From Roseibium aggregatum IAM 12614 (GTDB lineage: Bacteria > Pseudomonadota > Alphaproteobacteria > Rhizobiales > Stappiaceae), in assembly GCF_000168975.1 (NCBI RefSeq), contig NZ_AAUW01000001.1, positions 186,001 through 250,000 on the forward strand: a stretch of DNA of 64,000 nucleotides, written 5' to 3'. Below, one piece after another: positions 16,527 to 24,030 of this stretch (position 1 is its first letter; each line of letters begins with the position of its first letter). A program made the translations under genes and the position numbers. The notes below the pieces were generated by a model. That model searched no databases and was not told the origin of the DNA. It saw only the letters and a program-made list of their open reading frames with translations.

Positions 16527-16913
16527 TTATGTCTGGAAAGGCGTACCCTGATGGAACCTCAGTTTCCAGGCGCCATCCTGTCTGCTCCAGACAGAACTGC
16601 GGTTCGCCCGTTCAATCTCACCGCTCTCGCGCCTGACTTCGCTGACATAGGTCACGAGCACTGACTGGGTGTGGATGACCGTGAACTTCAGGCGGGGCAG
16701 GGGCAGGCGCACATCGATGGGCTGCGCGGCGCTTGCCGGCAGGATCAGGTCTTCACGTGAATAGACACGGCCTGATCGGCCGAATTCGAAAAAGTCGTCC
16801 GCGAAAACCCGGTCCATCAGAACCGGGTCATAACGCGTTTCCGCCTGCCACAGGCTTTCTTCCAGCCGTGTGAGTGTTTCGGCAACCTCTGGCAGAAGAG
16901 ATGTGTCAGGCAT
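16527..16913 (-). CDS. NTF2-like protein, DUF4440 type
   Basis: This 128-residue protein has a helix-rich first half (LPEVAETLTRLEESLWQAE) with the MDRVFADDFFEFGRSGRVYSRE segment, then alternating beta-strands ending in SSVWSRQDGAWKLRFHQGTP. This is the SnoaL/DUF4440 cone fold of the NTF2 superfamily. Members are enzymes or ligand-binding proteins with no fixed role. The gene converges with the acetyltransferase. AGGT precedes its ATG. Confidence 0.72.
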   Translation of the reverse strand: MPDTSLLPEVAETLTRLEESLWQAETRYDPVLMDRVFADDFFEFGRSGRVYSREDLILPASAAQPIDVRLPLPRLKFTVIHTQSVLVTYVSEVRRESGEIERANRSSVWSRQDGAWKLRFHQGTPFQT

Positions 16914-16944
16914 GGTTTCGGGCTGACCTGGAGAACGGACGCAG

Positions 16945-17457
16945 TCAGTCGACCCGGCGCCAGGTTTCCTTTTCACAGACATTGAAAACAACACGGACGC
17001 AGCCCTGCACTTCAAGGGCGGACGCATTTTTGCGGCGTACCGTGGCATTTGCGCTGAAGCCGCGCCGCGGGTCGTAGACCCGGCCCTTCCAGCCGTCCTT
17101 TTCCGGGGCTAGCCGCCAGAGCACGGTCAGGCCGAGCACCTTGCGTTTGCGCTTGCTGGCATCCTTGTTGTTGATGTCCGGCGTGTTTTCCATGGAATAG
17201 CCTTTGGGCGCCGGAAACCGGACGATCTTGCCACAGGGCACCTTGCCGCATTTGTCAATCTGGATGACCGCGCCTGCCGGTGTCTGCCATTTGCCGTTGA
17301 TGTCCGGGGCAGCAAGGGCTTCCCCGCCCGCACCTGCAAGCAAAAGCGCAAACAGACCGGCGCGCGAATAAAGTCTGCAAGCCGGAAAAGCAGAACCAAA
17401 GAAAGAAAAAGGAACCAAGATTATCCCCCGCCGCAATGCTGATGACGACTGCGCCAC
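16945..17457 (-). CDS. DUF2147 exported protein (paralogue 1)
   Basis: This 170-residue protein has an N-terminal hydrophobic export signal ending near GEALAA and a DUF2147 domain of about 110 residues. The domain starts at INGKWQTPAGAVIQI and holds the paired cysteines CGKVPCGK, a KGRVYDPRRGFSANA segment and a late GCV...CEKETW. DUF2147 proteins are lipocalin-like periplasmic proteins of unknown function. The start is uncertain; translation may begin inside the first 30 residues. It lies next to a second DUF2147 gene in the same direction, probably a tandem duplication. Confidence 0.75.
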   Translation of the reverse strand: MAQSSSALRRGIILVPFSFFGSAFPACRLYSRAGLFALLLAGAGGEALAAPDINGKWQTPAGAVIQIDKCGKVPCGKIVRFPAPKGYSMENTPDINNKDASKRKRKVLGLTVLWRLAPEKDGWKGRVYDPRRGFSANATVRRKNASALEVQGCVRVVFNVCEKETWRRVD

Positions 17458-17532
17458 AATCTGTGACCGGCAATTGCGACGGAGGAAAGGCCAAATCGAC
17501 TGATTTGGCGATTTCAGGCTCTGTTCAGCCGA

Positions 17533-17955
17533 CTATTGCACCCGTTTCCAGGTTTCACCCTTGCAGATCAGCCCGCCCATGACGCAGCCCTCCAGCTTCA
17601 GCGCGTTGGTGGATGTCAGTTCGATGAAACCGGTATAGGTCTTGCCGTCCTCGGCATTGTAGACCTTGCCCTTCCACTGATTGTCCTTGTCGGTCGGCTT
17701 CATCGCCTGAACGATCTGCACACCCAGCAGCGGCCGGTCCCGCTTGGCAGCGTCCGGGTTCTTCGTGTCATTGCGCGGATCCCGCAGCCAGATCAGCTTG
17801 CCGCAGAGGGAACTGCCGCAGGGGCTGATCCGGATCTTGGAGGCCCCGTTGGGGCGAACCCAGTCGCCGGTGGCATCGCCGGCGAAAGACATCGTGGCCG
17901 ATGTGATGATAAGGGCGCCTGCCAGAACTGCGGACGTCAGAATGGTCTTGAGCAT
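17533..17955 (-). CDS. DUF2147 exported protein (paralogue 2)
   Basis: This 140-residue protein has a clean signal peptide (about residues 1-25, ending MSFA) and a DUF2147 domain with the features of its neighbour: GDWVRPNGASKIRI, CGSSLCGKLIWL, KGKVYNAEDGKTY and GCVMGGLICKGETWKRV. It lacks the extra N-terminal residues of paralogue 1 and is the better-preserved copy. AGGAGG-like bases precede its ATG. The role is unknown; by the family it acts in the periplasm. Confidence 0.82.
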   Translation of the reverse strand: MLKTILTSAVLAGALIITSATMSFAGDATGDWVRPNGASKIRISPCGSSLCGKLIWLRDPRNDTKNPDAAKRDRPLLGVQIVQAMKPTDKDNQWKGKVYNAEDGKTYTGFIELTSTNALKLEGCVMGGLICKGETWKRVQ

Positions 17956-18328
17956 ATGTTCCTCCCAAAGCGGAATACCCTCCGTTTACGGAAAGGGAAT
18001 GCATAGCCCTGGAAACCCGCTGAAAAGCCGTCACCCAACGTCACGTATTCCGAAAATCCGTCTGCTACCGGAGAGAAGGTGAAGCGCTCCGATCTGGAGT
18101 GCCTGGGAGGAGACCAGGTCAGACAAAGAGATGTGGAAACGAATCCATGGTGAACAGAAGGTTGATCGGCCTTGTCAAATTTTCGGAGAATGTGATTGAT
18201 TGAAAAGGGAAATTCGCTGCCACATACTTACCGCAATATGAATTTCAGACTTATTTAAAATTTTATTCGCATTACGTTAAACCTGTCTTTTAACGCCCCT
18301 TTTAACTGCTGCTGATGAAGTAGAGGTC

Positions 18329-18369
18329 AAGAAACAACGGGGAAAGCTTCGCGAAAGCTTGTGTTTCTT
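18329..18369 (+). promoter_or_regulatory. Leader hairpin 1 (bulged stem)
   Basis: An outer 8-bp stem (AAGAAACA at 18329-18336 with TGTTTCTT at 18362-18369) encloses a seven-base bulge and an inner 6-bp stem made of AAGCTT at 18344-18349 and 18355-18360 with a CGCGA loop. The outer pairing is perfect. Confidence 0.5.
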
Positions 18370-18428
18370 AGATCGGTCCGTGCCAGGCACTTGTGTTCAG
18401 AAACGCGACCGGTTGGCAGTAGGGAACC

Positions 18429-18461
18429 GGAACGGTGGATCCAGAAGGATCGGTTCGTTCC
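18429..18461 (+). promoter_or_regulatory. Leader hairpin 2
   Basis: GGAACG (18429-18434) pairs with CGTTCC (18456-18461). Inside, GATCC pairs with GGATC across an AGAA loop, separated by a small internal loop. It ends about 20 bases before the Shine-Dalgarno sequence of the Sel1-like gene. Confidence 0.5.
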
Positions 18462-18492
18462 ACAGAAGTTAAAAAGACGAAAGGGGAGCGTT

Positions 18493-18762
18493 ATGGCTCG
18501 TTTTGAAATGCACTCGGCCGATATGGCCATCATCGGTGAAAAGGCGGTTACCGCTGACATCCTGTTCCAGATGGGTCTGGACAGCGCATGCGGCCGTCAC
18601 GGCGCGACGGATCTCATCACCGCGCACAAGTGGTTCAACATTGCCGCTCTCAAGGGCAACAAGGACGCAGCACGCTACCGCAAGGAAATTTCCGGTGAAA
18701 TGTCCACGTCCGAGATCGCCGAAGCGCAGCGTTCGGCTCGTGAATGGCTGTCGATGCATTGA
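18493..18762 (+). CDS. Short Sel1-repeat-like protein
   Basis: This 89-residue protein contains one Sel1-type helical pair, with DLITAHKWFNIAALKGNKDAARYRKEI matching the repeat pattern of Ala, Leu and Gly spacing. Helical flanks end in AREWLSMH. Sel1 repeats mediate protein binding. GGGGAG precedes the ATG by four bases. A single-repeat protein of this length is common in alphaproteobacteria but not assigned a role. Its leader is long and structured, so post-transcriptional control is plausible. Confidence 0.75.
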   Translation: MARFEMHSADMAIIGEKAVTADILFQMGLDSACGRHGATDLITAHKWFNIAALKGNKDAARYRKEISGEMSTSEIAEAQRSAREWLSMH

Positions 18763-18813
18763 ACCGGATGAAGGCTGCCGGCCGTACGGCACCTGAACCG
18801 AATTTTACAACCT

Positions 18814-18842
18814 GACGCGGCAGCACAGTTTTCTGCCGCGTC
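18814..18842. terminator. 10-bp hairpin between convergent genes
   Basis: GACGCGGCAG (18814-18823) pairs perfectly with CTGCCGCGTC (18833-18842) around a nine-base loop. It lies 51 bases after the Sel1-like gene and before the converging DUF930 gene. No T-run follows, so termination is likely but not proven. Confidence 0.45.
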
Positions 18843-18874
18843 CAGTTCCCGGACCTTTGCCGGGACCGGTCCCG

Positions 18875-19654
18875 TCAATGGATTGGCGCCAGACCGTATT
18901 CGTCCCAGAGCGACCGGTCGATCGGCGCACCAAGGGCATATTCGAACCCGCTGACGATCTTGCCGCTGGCGTCCAGCCGACACCGATAGGCAATCTCATA
19001 CCAGACCCGGTTGCTTCTGAGCGCTCCGGCGGGCACGATGATCGTATCTTCCTTCTGAAATGAATTGCGGAACGCATGCGGCGCAAGCCGTGTCGGCTTG
19101 AAGCCGGGACGAGCATGACGTACCTGCTCCATCGCCTCCAGCGCGCATATCTGCTCGCGCCCGTCCTCACTGGTCAAGGTCGGTAGAAACTCACGTGCCT
19201 GCGCGGAGCGCGGGTCGTTCAAAACATCATTGGCAAAATAGGTGTTGGCGGTAACCCATTCCTGTTCAGGTTTGGCTGCTGTAGACGGTGGGGCTGTCTG
19301 TTCCGGCACACGGGCACCCGAGGAGTGCGGCTGGTCCGGAGCGCTCGTCGAACCGGGAGCCGGATCGGGCAGGGTCTGCGGCGGAACCGCCGCCGTTTGC
19401 CGCTGGCTTTCTTCAACGTCCTCCAGTGCCGCGTCCGGCACGGACGGCGGCACGAATTCCGGTATGATCTCGACCGAGACGGGCTCAGGCGGATCCGGCA
19501 CAACGCTTCGCCACAGGGCTGCATCGCTCAACACCGCATACAGCGCAAGGTGCAGCCAGAGCGCACAGATCCACGGAAACTTTTCCGCGACAAACCGTGT
19601 CATATGCGTCGGAGGAGCGAGCTCGGCTATGGCACTTCTCCGATACCCGGGCAA
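18875..19654 (-). CDS. DUF930 domain protein with N-terminal membrane anchor
   Basis: This 259-residue protein has a single hydrophobic helix near residues 27-45, a Pro/Glu-rich linker of about 80 residues, and a C-terminal DUF930 domain (about residues 135-255) with CALEAMEQVRHARPGFKPTRLAPHAF and WYEIAYRCRLDASGKIVSGFEYALG. The layout of one helix, proline-rich spacer and globular domain resembles TonB-like periplasm-spanning proteins, but the C-terminal domain is not TonB. The start is uncertain: the frame opens with TTG, and the ATG at 19603 would still keep the helix. Function unknown. Confidence 0.75.
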   Translation of the reverse strand: MPGYRRSAIAELAPPTHMTRFVAEKFPWICALWLHLALYAVLSDAALWRSVVPDPPEPVSVEIIPEFVPPSVPDAALEDVEESQRQTAAVPPQTLPDPAPGSTSAPDQPHSSGARVPEQTAPPSTAAKPEQEWVTANTYFANDVLNDPRSAQAREFLPTLTSEDGREQICALEAMEQVRHARPGFKPTRLAPHAFRNSFQKEDTIIVPAGALRSNRVWYEIAYRCRLDASGKIVSGFEYALGAPIDRSLWDEYGLAPIH

Positions 19655-19972
19655 GTTGAAGAGGCCTGCATGGCATCAAAGGACTGCGGCTGAATTATGA
19701 AGGGGCGATGGAATATGAGCGCCTTCGAGAGTAGCTCATGATGAAGGTCAGACCACGAGCACTAGCAGCCCGCTGTTTTGCGGTTTGTCTATAAGACCTG
19801 AATCTGCCTACGGTCCGGTTCCGCAACGCAGCTCAGCGAGTGGCTTAATCGGAAAATCAGGAGCGTGACACCACTCTGCCGGAAGCAAAATCAGGTTGAT
19901 GTGTTATCGCCAGAACGCTTGAAAGTGAGAGATTTTTCAAACCGCTTTTGCAGTAAATCTGCCGGGATGCTC
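19655..19972. other. Intergenic region, no feature recognised
   Basis: About 320 bases between the DUF930 gene and a short beta-helix-like frame. I see no gene, hairpin or repeat that I can support. Confidence 0.4.
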
Positions 19973-20218
19973 TCATTCGCTTGATTGAAGATCGGGCGAT
20001 ACAACCGTGGAACCGGATGGGTCGTCTACCGCGGAAACCTTTCCAACCACGGTTGCCGTGCCGCCTCTGTTGCGCAGCGTTCCGTTGATCATGCCGTCAA
20101 ACGTTACCTGACTGTTTTCCCACACGATCAGATCGCCGTTCAAAATGCCGGACATTTTGAACGAGACGTTTGGCGCGACAGAAATATCTCCGTTTGCCCG
20201 ACGATTATTTCGGCACAC
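19973..20218 (-). CDS. Short polymer-forming/bactofilin-like protein, possibly a remnant
   Basis: This 81-residue frame starts at a GTG and has the regular short-strand pattern of a bactofilin or polymer-forming beta-helix: GDISVAPNVSFKMSGILNGDLIVWENSQVTFDG then INGTLRNRGGTATVVGKVSAV. Bactofilins are usually 110 residues or more, so this may be truncated or a minimal relative. It ends just upstream of the tRNA-Ser gene on the opposite strand. No good ribosome binding site is seen, so it may be a decaying gene. Confidence 0.35.
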   Translation of the reverse strand: MCRNNRRANGDISVAPNVSFKMSGILNGDLIVWENSQVTFDGMINGTLRNRGGTATVVGKVSAVDDPSGSTVVSPDLQSSE

Positions 20219-20306
20219 GGCCGCGCAGCAGGGGGCGTGGAAAACCTGCTCTGTAAATCAAAAAAGGCTTGCTTCCCAAGGCGTCGGCCTCTAAACGGAA
20301 CGAACC

Positions 20307-20396
20307 GGAGAGGTGGCCGAGTGGTCGAAGGCGCTCCCCTGCTAAGGGAGTAGACGGGCAACCGTCTCGAGGGTTCGAATCCCTTCCTCTCCGCCA
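20307..20396 (+). tRNA. tRNA-Ser (GCU)
   Basis: The 90-base gene has acceptor arm GGAGAGG (20307-20313) pairing with CCTCTCC (20386-20392). The D arm contains GTGGCCGAGTGG, and the anticodon loop CTGCTAA has anticodon GCU (20341-20343). A long variable arm typical of class II tRNA-Ser is present, along with the GGTTCGAATCC T arm and an encoded CCA end. It reads AGC and AGU codons. Confidence 0.97.
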
Positions 20397-20406
20397 CTTC
20401 TACCTT

Positions 20407-21706
20407 TGTCCGACCCGGAGACATAGGTAACAGTTTGTACCGGAGACATGGGTTACAACCTCGTGCCGAACGGGTTGTCGATTGTCTGTAGTGTTCTCTG
20501 CTCCAGGTCGATGTATCCCAGATCATAGCTCATGAAGCTGATCAGCCAAATTCCCTCGTCGACCTCCTTGATACCGAGCTTTTGACCGGCAAGCACGGTG
20601 GAGACATTGATCTTCTTTCGATACATGCAGATCCGCCCGCAGGCAGTCACAAGCGCATCCCGGTCGTGGAAGGGATAGTCCAGCTCCGGCAAGCCCCGGT
20701 AAGGTCTGGGTGAAGGTTTGTAGACTTCATCGGGTATCTGCATGGTGAGCGCCTCGTGCGGGCGTTCCTCGTTGAACTCCTTGAGAAAAGCATCGAACTT
20801 CGCCTGCTGCTGGAGGCTGTTCATGCCCGGTGGGCGGGTCGCCTCCTTCTTGAGCGTCAGATGCATGCGTTCATGTCGACCGTTCTGCTGGGGATGTCCG
20901 GGCTTGATGCGTTCGATGCCGATGCCCAGGCGTAGCCACCACACCGACAGCTTCGACAGATTGTAGAGCCCGTTAGGTGAGGCAAATGGCAGTCCGTTGT
21001 CGGTGCGGATCGCCCCTGGCAGGCCGCGTTCCTTGAACAGGCGCACGAAGGCCTCAATGACCGGCCTTTCCTTCGTGCTGTCAAAGGCTTCGCACATCAA
21101 CAGATAGCGCGAGGCATGGTCACTGACCGTCAAGGGGTAACAGTATTGCCGGTTGCCCAGTTTGAACTCACCCTTGAAATCGGTACACCACAGATCGTTG
21201 GGACGAACGCCTGCCGACAGTGCCGTGCCTTCGGCCTTGTAGGCGCGCTGCCGCTTGCGGGCGCGCTTGACAAGGCCGTGGCGATCAAGCACCGCATGCA
21301 CCGTGCTTTGGGCCGGGATCCGCACATCGCCGGCGAGCTTCCTGACCAGGATCTCCCGGATCTTGCGCGCACCCCAGTGCGGTTTGTCCTTCTTCGTGGA
21401 AACAATCAGCCGCTCAACCTGGTCCGGCAGCTGGTTGGCATAGCGCACCGGACGGCGGGACCGGTCGCAAAGTGCTTCCAGGCCGTCCTGCCGGTAGCGA
21501 TCCCAGATCTTGTAGCCGGTCTTGCGCGAGATGCCGAACTCACGGCACACCGCACTCATGCCTTCCCCATCCAGAAGACGGGCGATGAAGCGAAGACGTT
21601 CCTCCATGACGGACACCTCTTTCCACGGCATCGACACCTCCCGCAAAAACGAAAAGTGTTACCTATGTCTCCGGAACGGTCTGTAACCTATGTCTCAGGT
21701 CGGGCA
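20407..21706 (-). mobile_element. IS481-family insertion sequence, about 1300 bp, intact
   Basis: The element starts TGTCCGACC at 20407 and ends with the inverted partner GGTCGGGCA at 21706. Each end carries two copies, 25 bases apart, of an 18-bp motif close to CCGGAGACATAGGTAACA: at 20415 and 20440 on the left, and inverted at 21657 and 21682 on the right. One transposase gene fills the interior. The left end lies 10 bases after the CCA of tRNA-Ser. A clear target duplication is not visible; CTT on both sides may be chance. Confidence 0.85.
20453..21631 (-). CDS. IS481-family transposase
   Basis: This 392-residue transposase has an N-terminal helix-turn-helix (about residues 20-55, GMSAVCREFGISRKTGYKIWDRY) and an rve-type DDE core with Asp151 (WCTDFKGE), Asp211 (RTDNGLPF) and Glu254 (QQNGRHER). 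All three catalytic residues are present and the frame is unbroken, so it is probably active. GGGAGG precedes the ATG at 21631. The stop overlaps the inner copy of the left terminal motif, an economical layout usual for insertion sequences. Confidence 0.93.
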   Translation of the reverse strand: MPWKEVSVMEERLRFIARLLDGEGMSAVCREFGISRKTGYKIWDRYRQDGLEALCDRSRRPVRYANQLPDQVERLIVSTKKDKPHWGARKIREILVRKLAGDVRIPAQSTVHAVLDRHGLVKRARKRQRAYKAEGTALSAGVRPNDLWCTDFKGEFKLGNRQYCYPLTVSDHASRYLLMCEAFDSTKERPVIEAFVRLFKERGLPGAIRTDNGLPFASPNGLYNLSKLSVWWLRLGIGIERIKPGHPQQNGRHERMHLTLKKEATRPPGMNSLQQQAKFDAFLKEFNEERPHEALTMQIPDEVYKPSPRPYRGLPELDYPFHDRDALVTACGRICMYRKKINVSTVLAGQKLGIKEVDEGIWLISFMSYDLGYIDLEQRTLQTIDNPFGTRL

Positions 21707-21868
21707 CTTGGCGCTGCCACCTTCGGCTACTTGAGCGAATAGCTCCGGGCTCGGACGTTGTCCTCGCTCCCGCGCCCTTTTCCCCTCGACATCATCCCAC
21801 ACCATCAGCACCTGCCGCAGAAGCGGACGGTATTGGCTTTCTGTCCGGAATAGTCCGCAGCCTGTTTC

Positions 21869-22531
21869 TCAGGCTGGGGCTGATAACAGGTTCTCGGCAA
21901 GGGCGGGGAAGTCGGTGAAGGTCGAAAAGACCACCGTGTGCGGGATCTCGGAGACCGGCCGTTTGCGGTAGCCTTCGCTGAACAGTGCGAACGGCATGCC
22001 GGCATTGACGGCGGTTTCGGCGTCGACCTCACTGTCGCCGACATAGATCACCGGACCACCGCCGAGGGAGGAATGCAGATAGTGCAGGCCCGCAGGGTCC
22101 GGTTTGCGGGCGGTCAGGCTGTCACCGCCCACCAGGGCGTCGAAGAAATGCGACAGGCCAAGGTCTTCGATAATCTTCTCGGCGGGCCGTTGTGGCTTGT
22201 TGGTGCAGATTGCCAGCGTGTGTCCGGTCTGCTGCAGGTGGGTGAGCGTTGCTTCAACCCCCGGGTAGAGCACCGTCAGGTCTGTGGCATGCGCCTGGTA
22301 ATCCTCCAGAAAACTCGAAATCAGACGGGTGCGGTCCCTGGACTTGAGATCAGTGGCATCGATCATGCGGTCGACCAGCGTCGGAATGCCGTTGCCGATG
22401 AAAGATCGGATGGTCTCAAGCGGCAATGCTGGCAGGCCTTCGCCTTGCAGCAGGCGGCTTGCTGCTGCGTGCAGATCCTGAGCGCTGTCGATAAGCGTTC
22501 CGTCGAGGTCGAAAATCAGGATCGGTTTCAT
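21869..22531 (-). CDS. gph: Phosphoglycolate phosphatase (HAD superfamily)
   Basis: This 220-residue HAD hydrolase has the nucleophile motif DLDGTLIDSAQD at residue 7 onward, a helical cap with IGNGIPTLVDRMI, the second motif AICTNKPQ, the lysine in TARKPDP, and the closing VIYVGDSEVDAETA aspartate pair. It removes phosphate from 2-phosphoglycolate, a product of DNA repair and oxygenase side reactions. The ATG at 22531 overlaps the stop of the upstream gene (ATGA), so translation is coupled. Confidence 0.87.
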   Translation of the reverse strand: MKPILIFDLDGTLIDSAQDLHAAASRLLQGEGLPALPLETIRSFIGNGIPTLVDRMIDATDLKSRDRTRLISSFLEDYQAHATDLTVLYPGVEATLTHLQQTGHTLAICTNKPQRPAEKIIEDLGLSHFFDALVGGDSLTARKPDPAGLHYLHSSLGGGPVIYVGDSEVDAETAVNAGMPFALFSEGYRKRPVSEIPHTVVFSTFTDFPALAENLLSAPA

Positions 22532-23082
22532 GCCGCCTTCCATTTGATGGAGCATCCCATGGACGGGATCTGATCTTCCGGTCCCTTGCCCGTTTCCGCC
22601 ACCTGCCGCATTGCTTCGAACAGGTCACGCCGAAGGTCCGCAGGGCCGGTTTCCCGGCGCGACGCATCGAGACGCCCGCGGTATTGCAGTTCCAGCGCGG
22701 CATTGAAGCCGAAGAAATCCGGTGTGCAGGCTGCATCATAGGCGCGGGCGACAGACTGGTCCGCGTCATAGAGATAGGGGAAGGGGAAGTTCTCCCTGGT
22801 CGCCAGTTCGGTCATTTTCTCAAAACTGTCTTCAGGATAGCTCTCGGCGTCATTGGCGCTGATCGCGGCAACGCCGATGCCAAGTGCCTGAAGATCGTGG
22901 GCATCGCGCAGGATCCTGTCGCGGACGGCAATCACATAGGGGCAATGGTTGCAGATGAACATGATCAACGTGCCCTTGGGGCCGGCTATGTCGGACAGCT
23001 TGTAGGTCCGGCCATCGGTTGCGGGCAGCTCGAAATCGGGAGCTTTCCAGCCAAAATCGCAAACGGGTGGAATGGCGGCCAT
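22528..23082 (-). CDS. Thioredoxin-fold protein (AhpC/TSA-like) with CNHC motif
   Basis: This 184-residue protein has a peroxiredoxin-like thioredoxin fold: PDFELPATDGRTYKLSDIAGPKGTLIMFICNHCPYV. The CxxC pair (CNHC) sits where the thioredoxin active site lies. The rest follows the PF00578 fold, ending in the variable SMGCSIKWK. It may reduce disulfides or peroxides; the exact role is unknown. AAGGAGAG precedes the ATG at 23082; a longer frame from 23148 lacks support. It is translationally coupled to gph. Confidence 0.8.
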   Translation of the reverse strand: MAAIPPVCDFGWKAPDFELPATDGRTYKLSDIAGPKGTLIMFICNHCPYVIAVRDRILRDAHDLQALGIGVAAISANDAESYPEDSFEKMTELATRENFPFPYLYDADQSVARAYDAACTPDFFGFNAALELQYRGRLDASRRETGPADLRRDLFEAMRQVAETGKGPEDQIPSMGCSIKWKAA

Positions 23083-23226
23083 CGTGTCGTCTCTCCTTGG
23101 AAGGATGCTCTGTTTCAAAGGGAGAGAGTAGGTCAGTCCTTTGAACAATTGAAGGGAGCGGACGGCTGAAATTCGCAGGTGGGAACAAGCCGGTCCGGAA
23201 ATCCGGACCGGCGCTGCTCTGTTTCT

Positions 23227-24030
23227 TCAGAACCAGGCTTGCTCAGGATCGGGCAACGGGATCGCGTCGAGCAGGGTGCGTGTATACTCCGCCTTCGGAT
23301 TGGCGAAAAGCTCTGCGGTTTCGGAGTTCTCGACGATCTCGCCCTTGTAGAGCACCAGAATGCGCGTACACAGCCGCCGGATGACCGAGAGGTCATGGCT
23401 GATGAACGCCAGCGTCAGGCCGAGGTCCTTGACGAGGCTCTCAAGCAGGTTGAGCACCTGGGCCTGGGACGACACATCGAGCCCGGACACGATTTCATCC
23501 GCCAGGATGAAGTCGGGCTTCAGGGCGATTGCCCTTGCAATCCCGACCCGCTGGCGTTGACCACCCGACAATTCGTGCGGATAGCGGGTCGCGAAATGCC
23601 GGGGCAGGCCAACCATGTCGAGCGCTTCATCGACACGGCACTTGATATTGTCGAGCCCCTGAAGGCGCAGCGGCCCGGCGATGATCCCGCCGACCCGCCT
23701 CCGCGGGTTGAGCGACGACATCGGGTCCTGAAAGATCATCTGGAAGCGCCGGCGCAAGGGCCGCAGCCTGTCCTCGTGAAGATGGGTGATGTCGGTGCCT
23801 TCAAACAGGATCGCGCCGCTGTCGGGCTCGATCAGGCGGGTCAGCGCTCTGCCGAGCGTGGATTTGCCCGACCCGGATCCGCCGACGATGCCGAGGACTT
23901 CGCCCCTGGGAATGTCGAAGGTTAGCCCTTTCAGAACGTCGATGCGCGGCGCAGCCCCCAGAAGCGGCTTGCGGGACATGTCCGGAAAGGAAACGCGCAG
24001 GTCTTTCAGTTCGTAAATCGTTTCGCTCAT
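23227..24030 (-). CDS. Peptide/nickel-type ABC transporter ATPase (DppF type)
   Basis: This 267-residue ATPase has the Walker A GGSGSGKST, Q-loop, signature LSGGQRQRVGIARA and Walker B FILADE. The C-terminal region carries the short oligopeptide-transporter tail (YTRTLLDAIPLPDP). It is the last gene of a leftward operon with a second ATPase, two permeases and a binding protein, and overlaps the preceding gene by four bases. It powers uptake of the substrate bound by the protein encoded at 26858-28384. Confidence 0.92.
   Translation of the reverse strand: MSETIYELKDLRVSFPDMSRKPLLGAAPRIDVLKGLTFDIPRGEVLGIVGGSGSGKSTLGRALTRLIEPDSGAILFEGTDITHLHEDRLRPLRRRFQMIFQDPMSSLNPRRRVGGIIAGPLRLQGLDNIKCRVDEALDMVGLPRHFATRYPHELSGGQRQRVGIARAIALKPDFILADEIVSGLDVSSQAQVLNLLESLVKDLGLTLAFISHDLSVIRRLCTRILVLYKGEIVENSETAELFANPKAEYTRTLLDAIPLPDPEQAWF

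Larger units (their letters stand above)
17956..18492. other. Long intergenic region and 5' leader of the Sel1-like gene
   Basis: About 540 bases without a protein gene. The first part should hold the promoter of the DUF2147 gene, and the AT-rich part around 18180-18310 a promoter for the rightward gene. The last 165 bases contain two separate hairpins, listed on their own, which suggests a structured leader or a small RNA. Confidence 0.55.

Noticed and set aside
20400-21710. Clear target-site duplication flanking the IS
   Set aside because: Only CTT is shared by both flanks, too short to separate from chance.
20307-21868. Genomic island or prophage integrated at tRNA-Ser
   Set aside because: No integrase, phage gene or repeated tRNA end is present. 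Only one IS lies there, followed by ordinary chromosomal genes.
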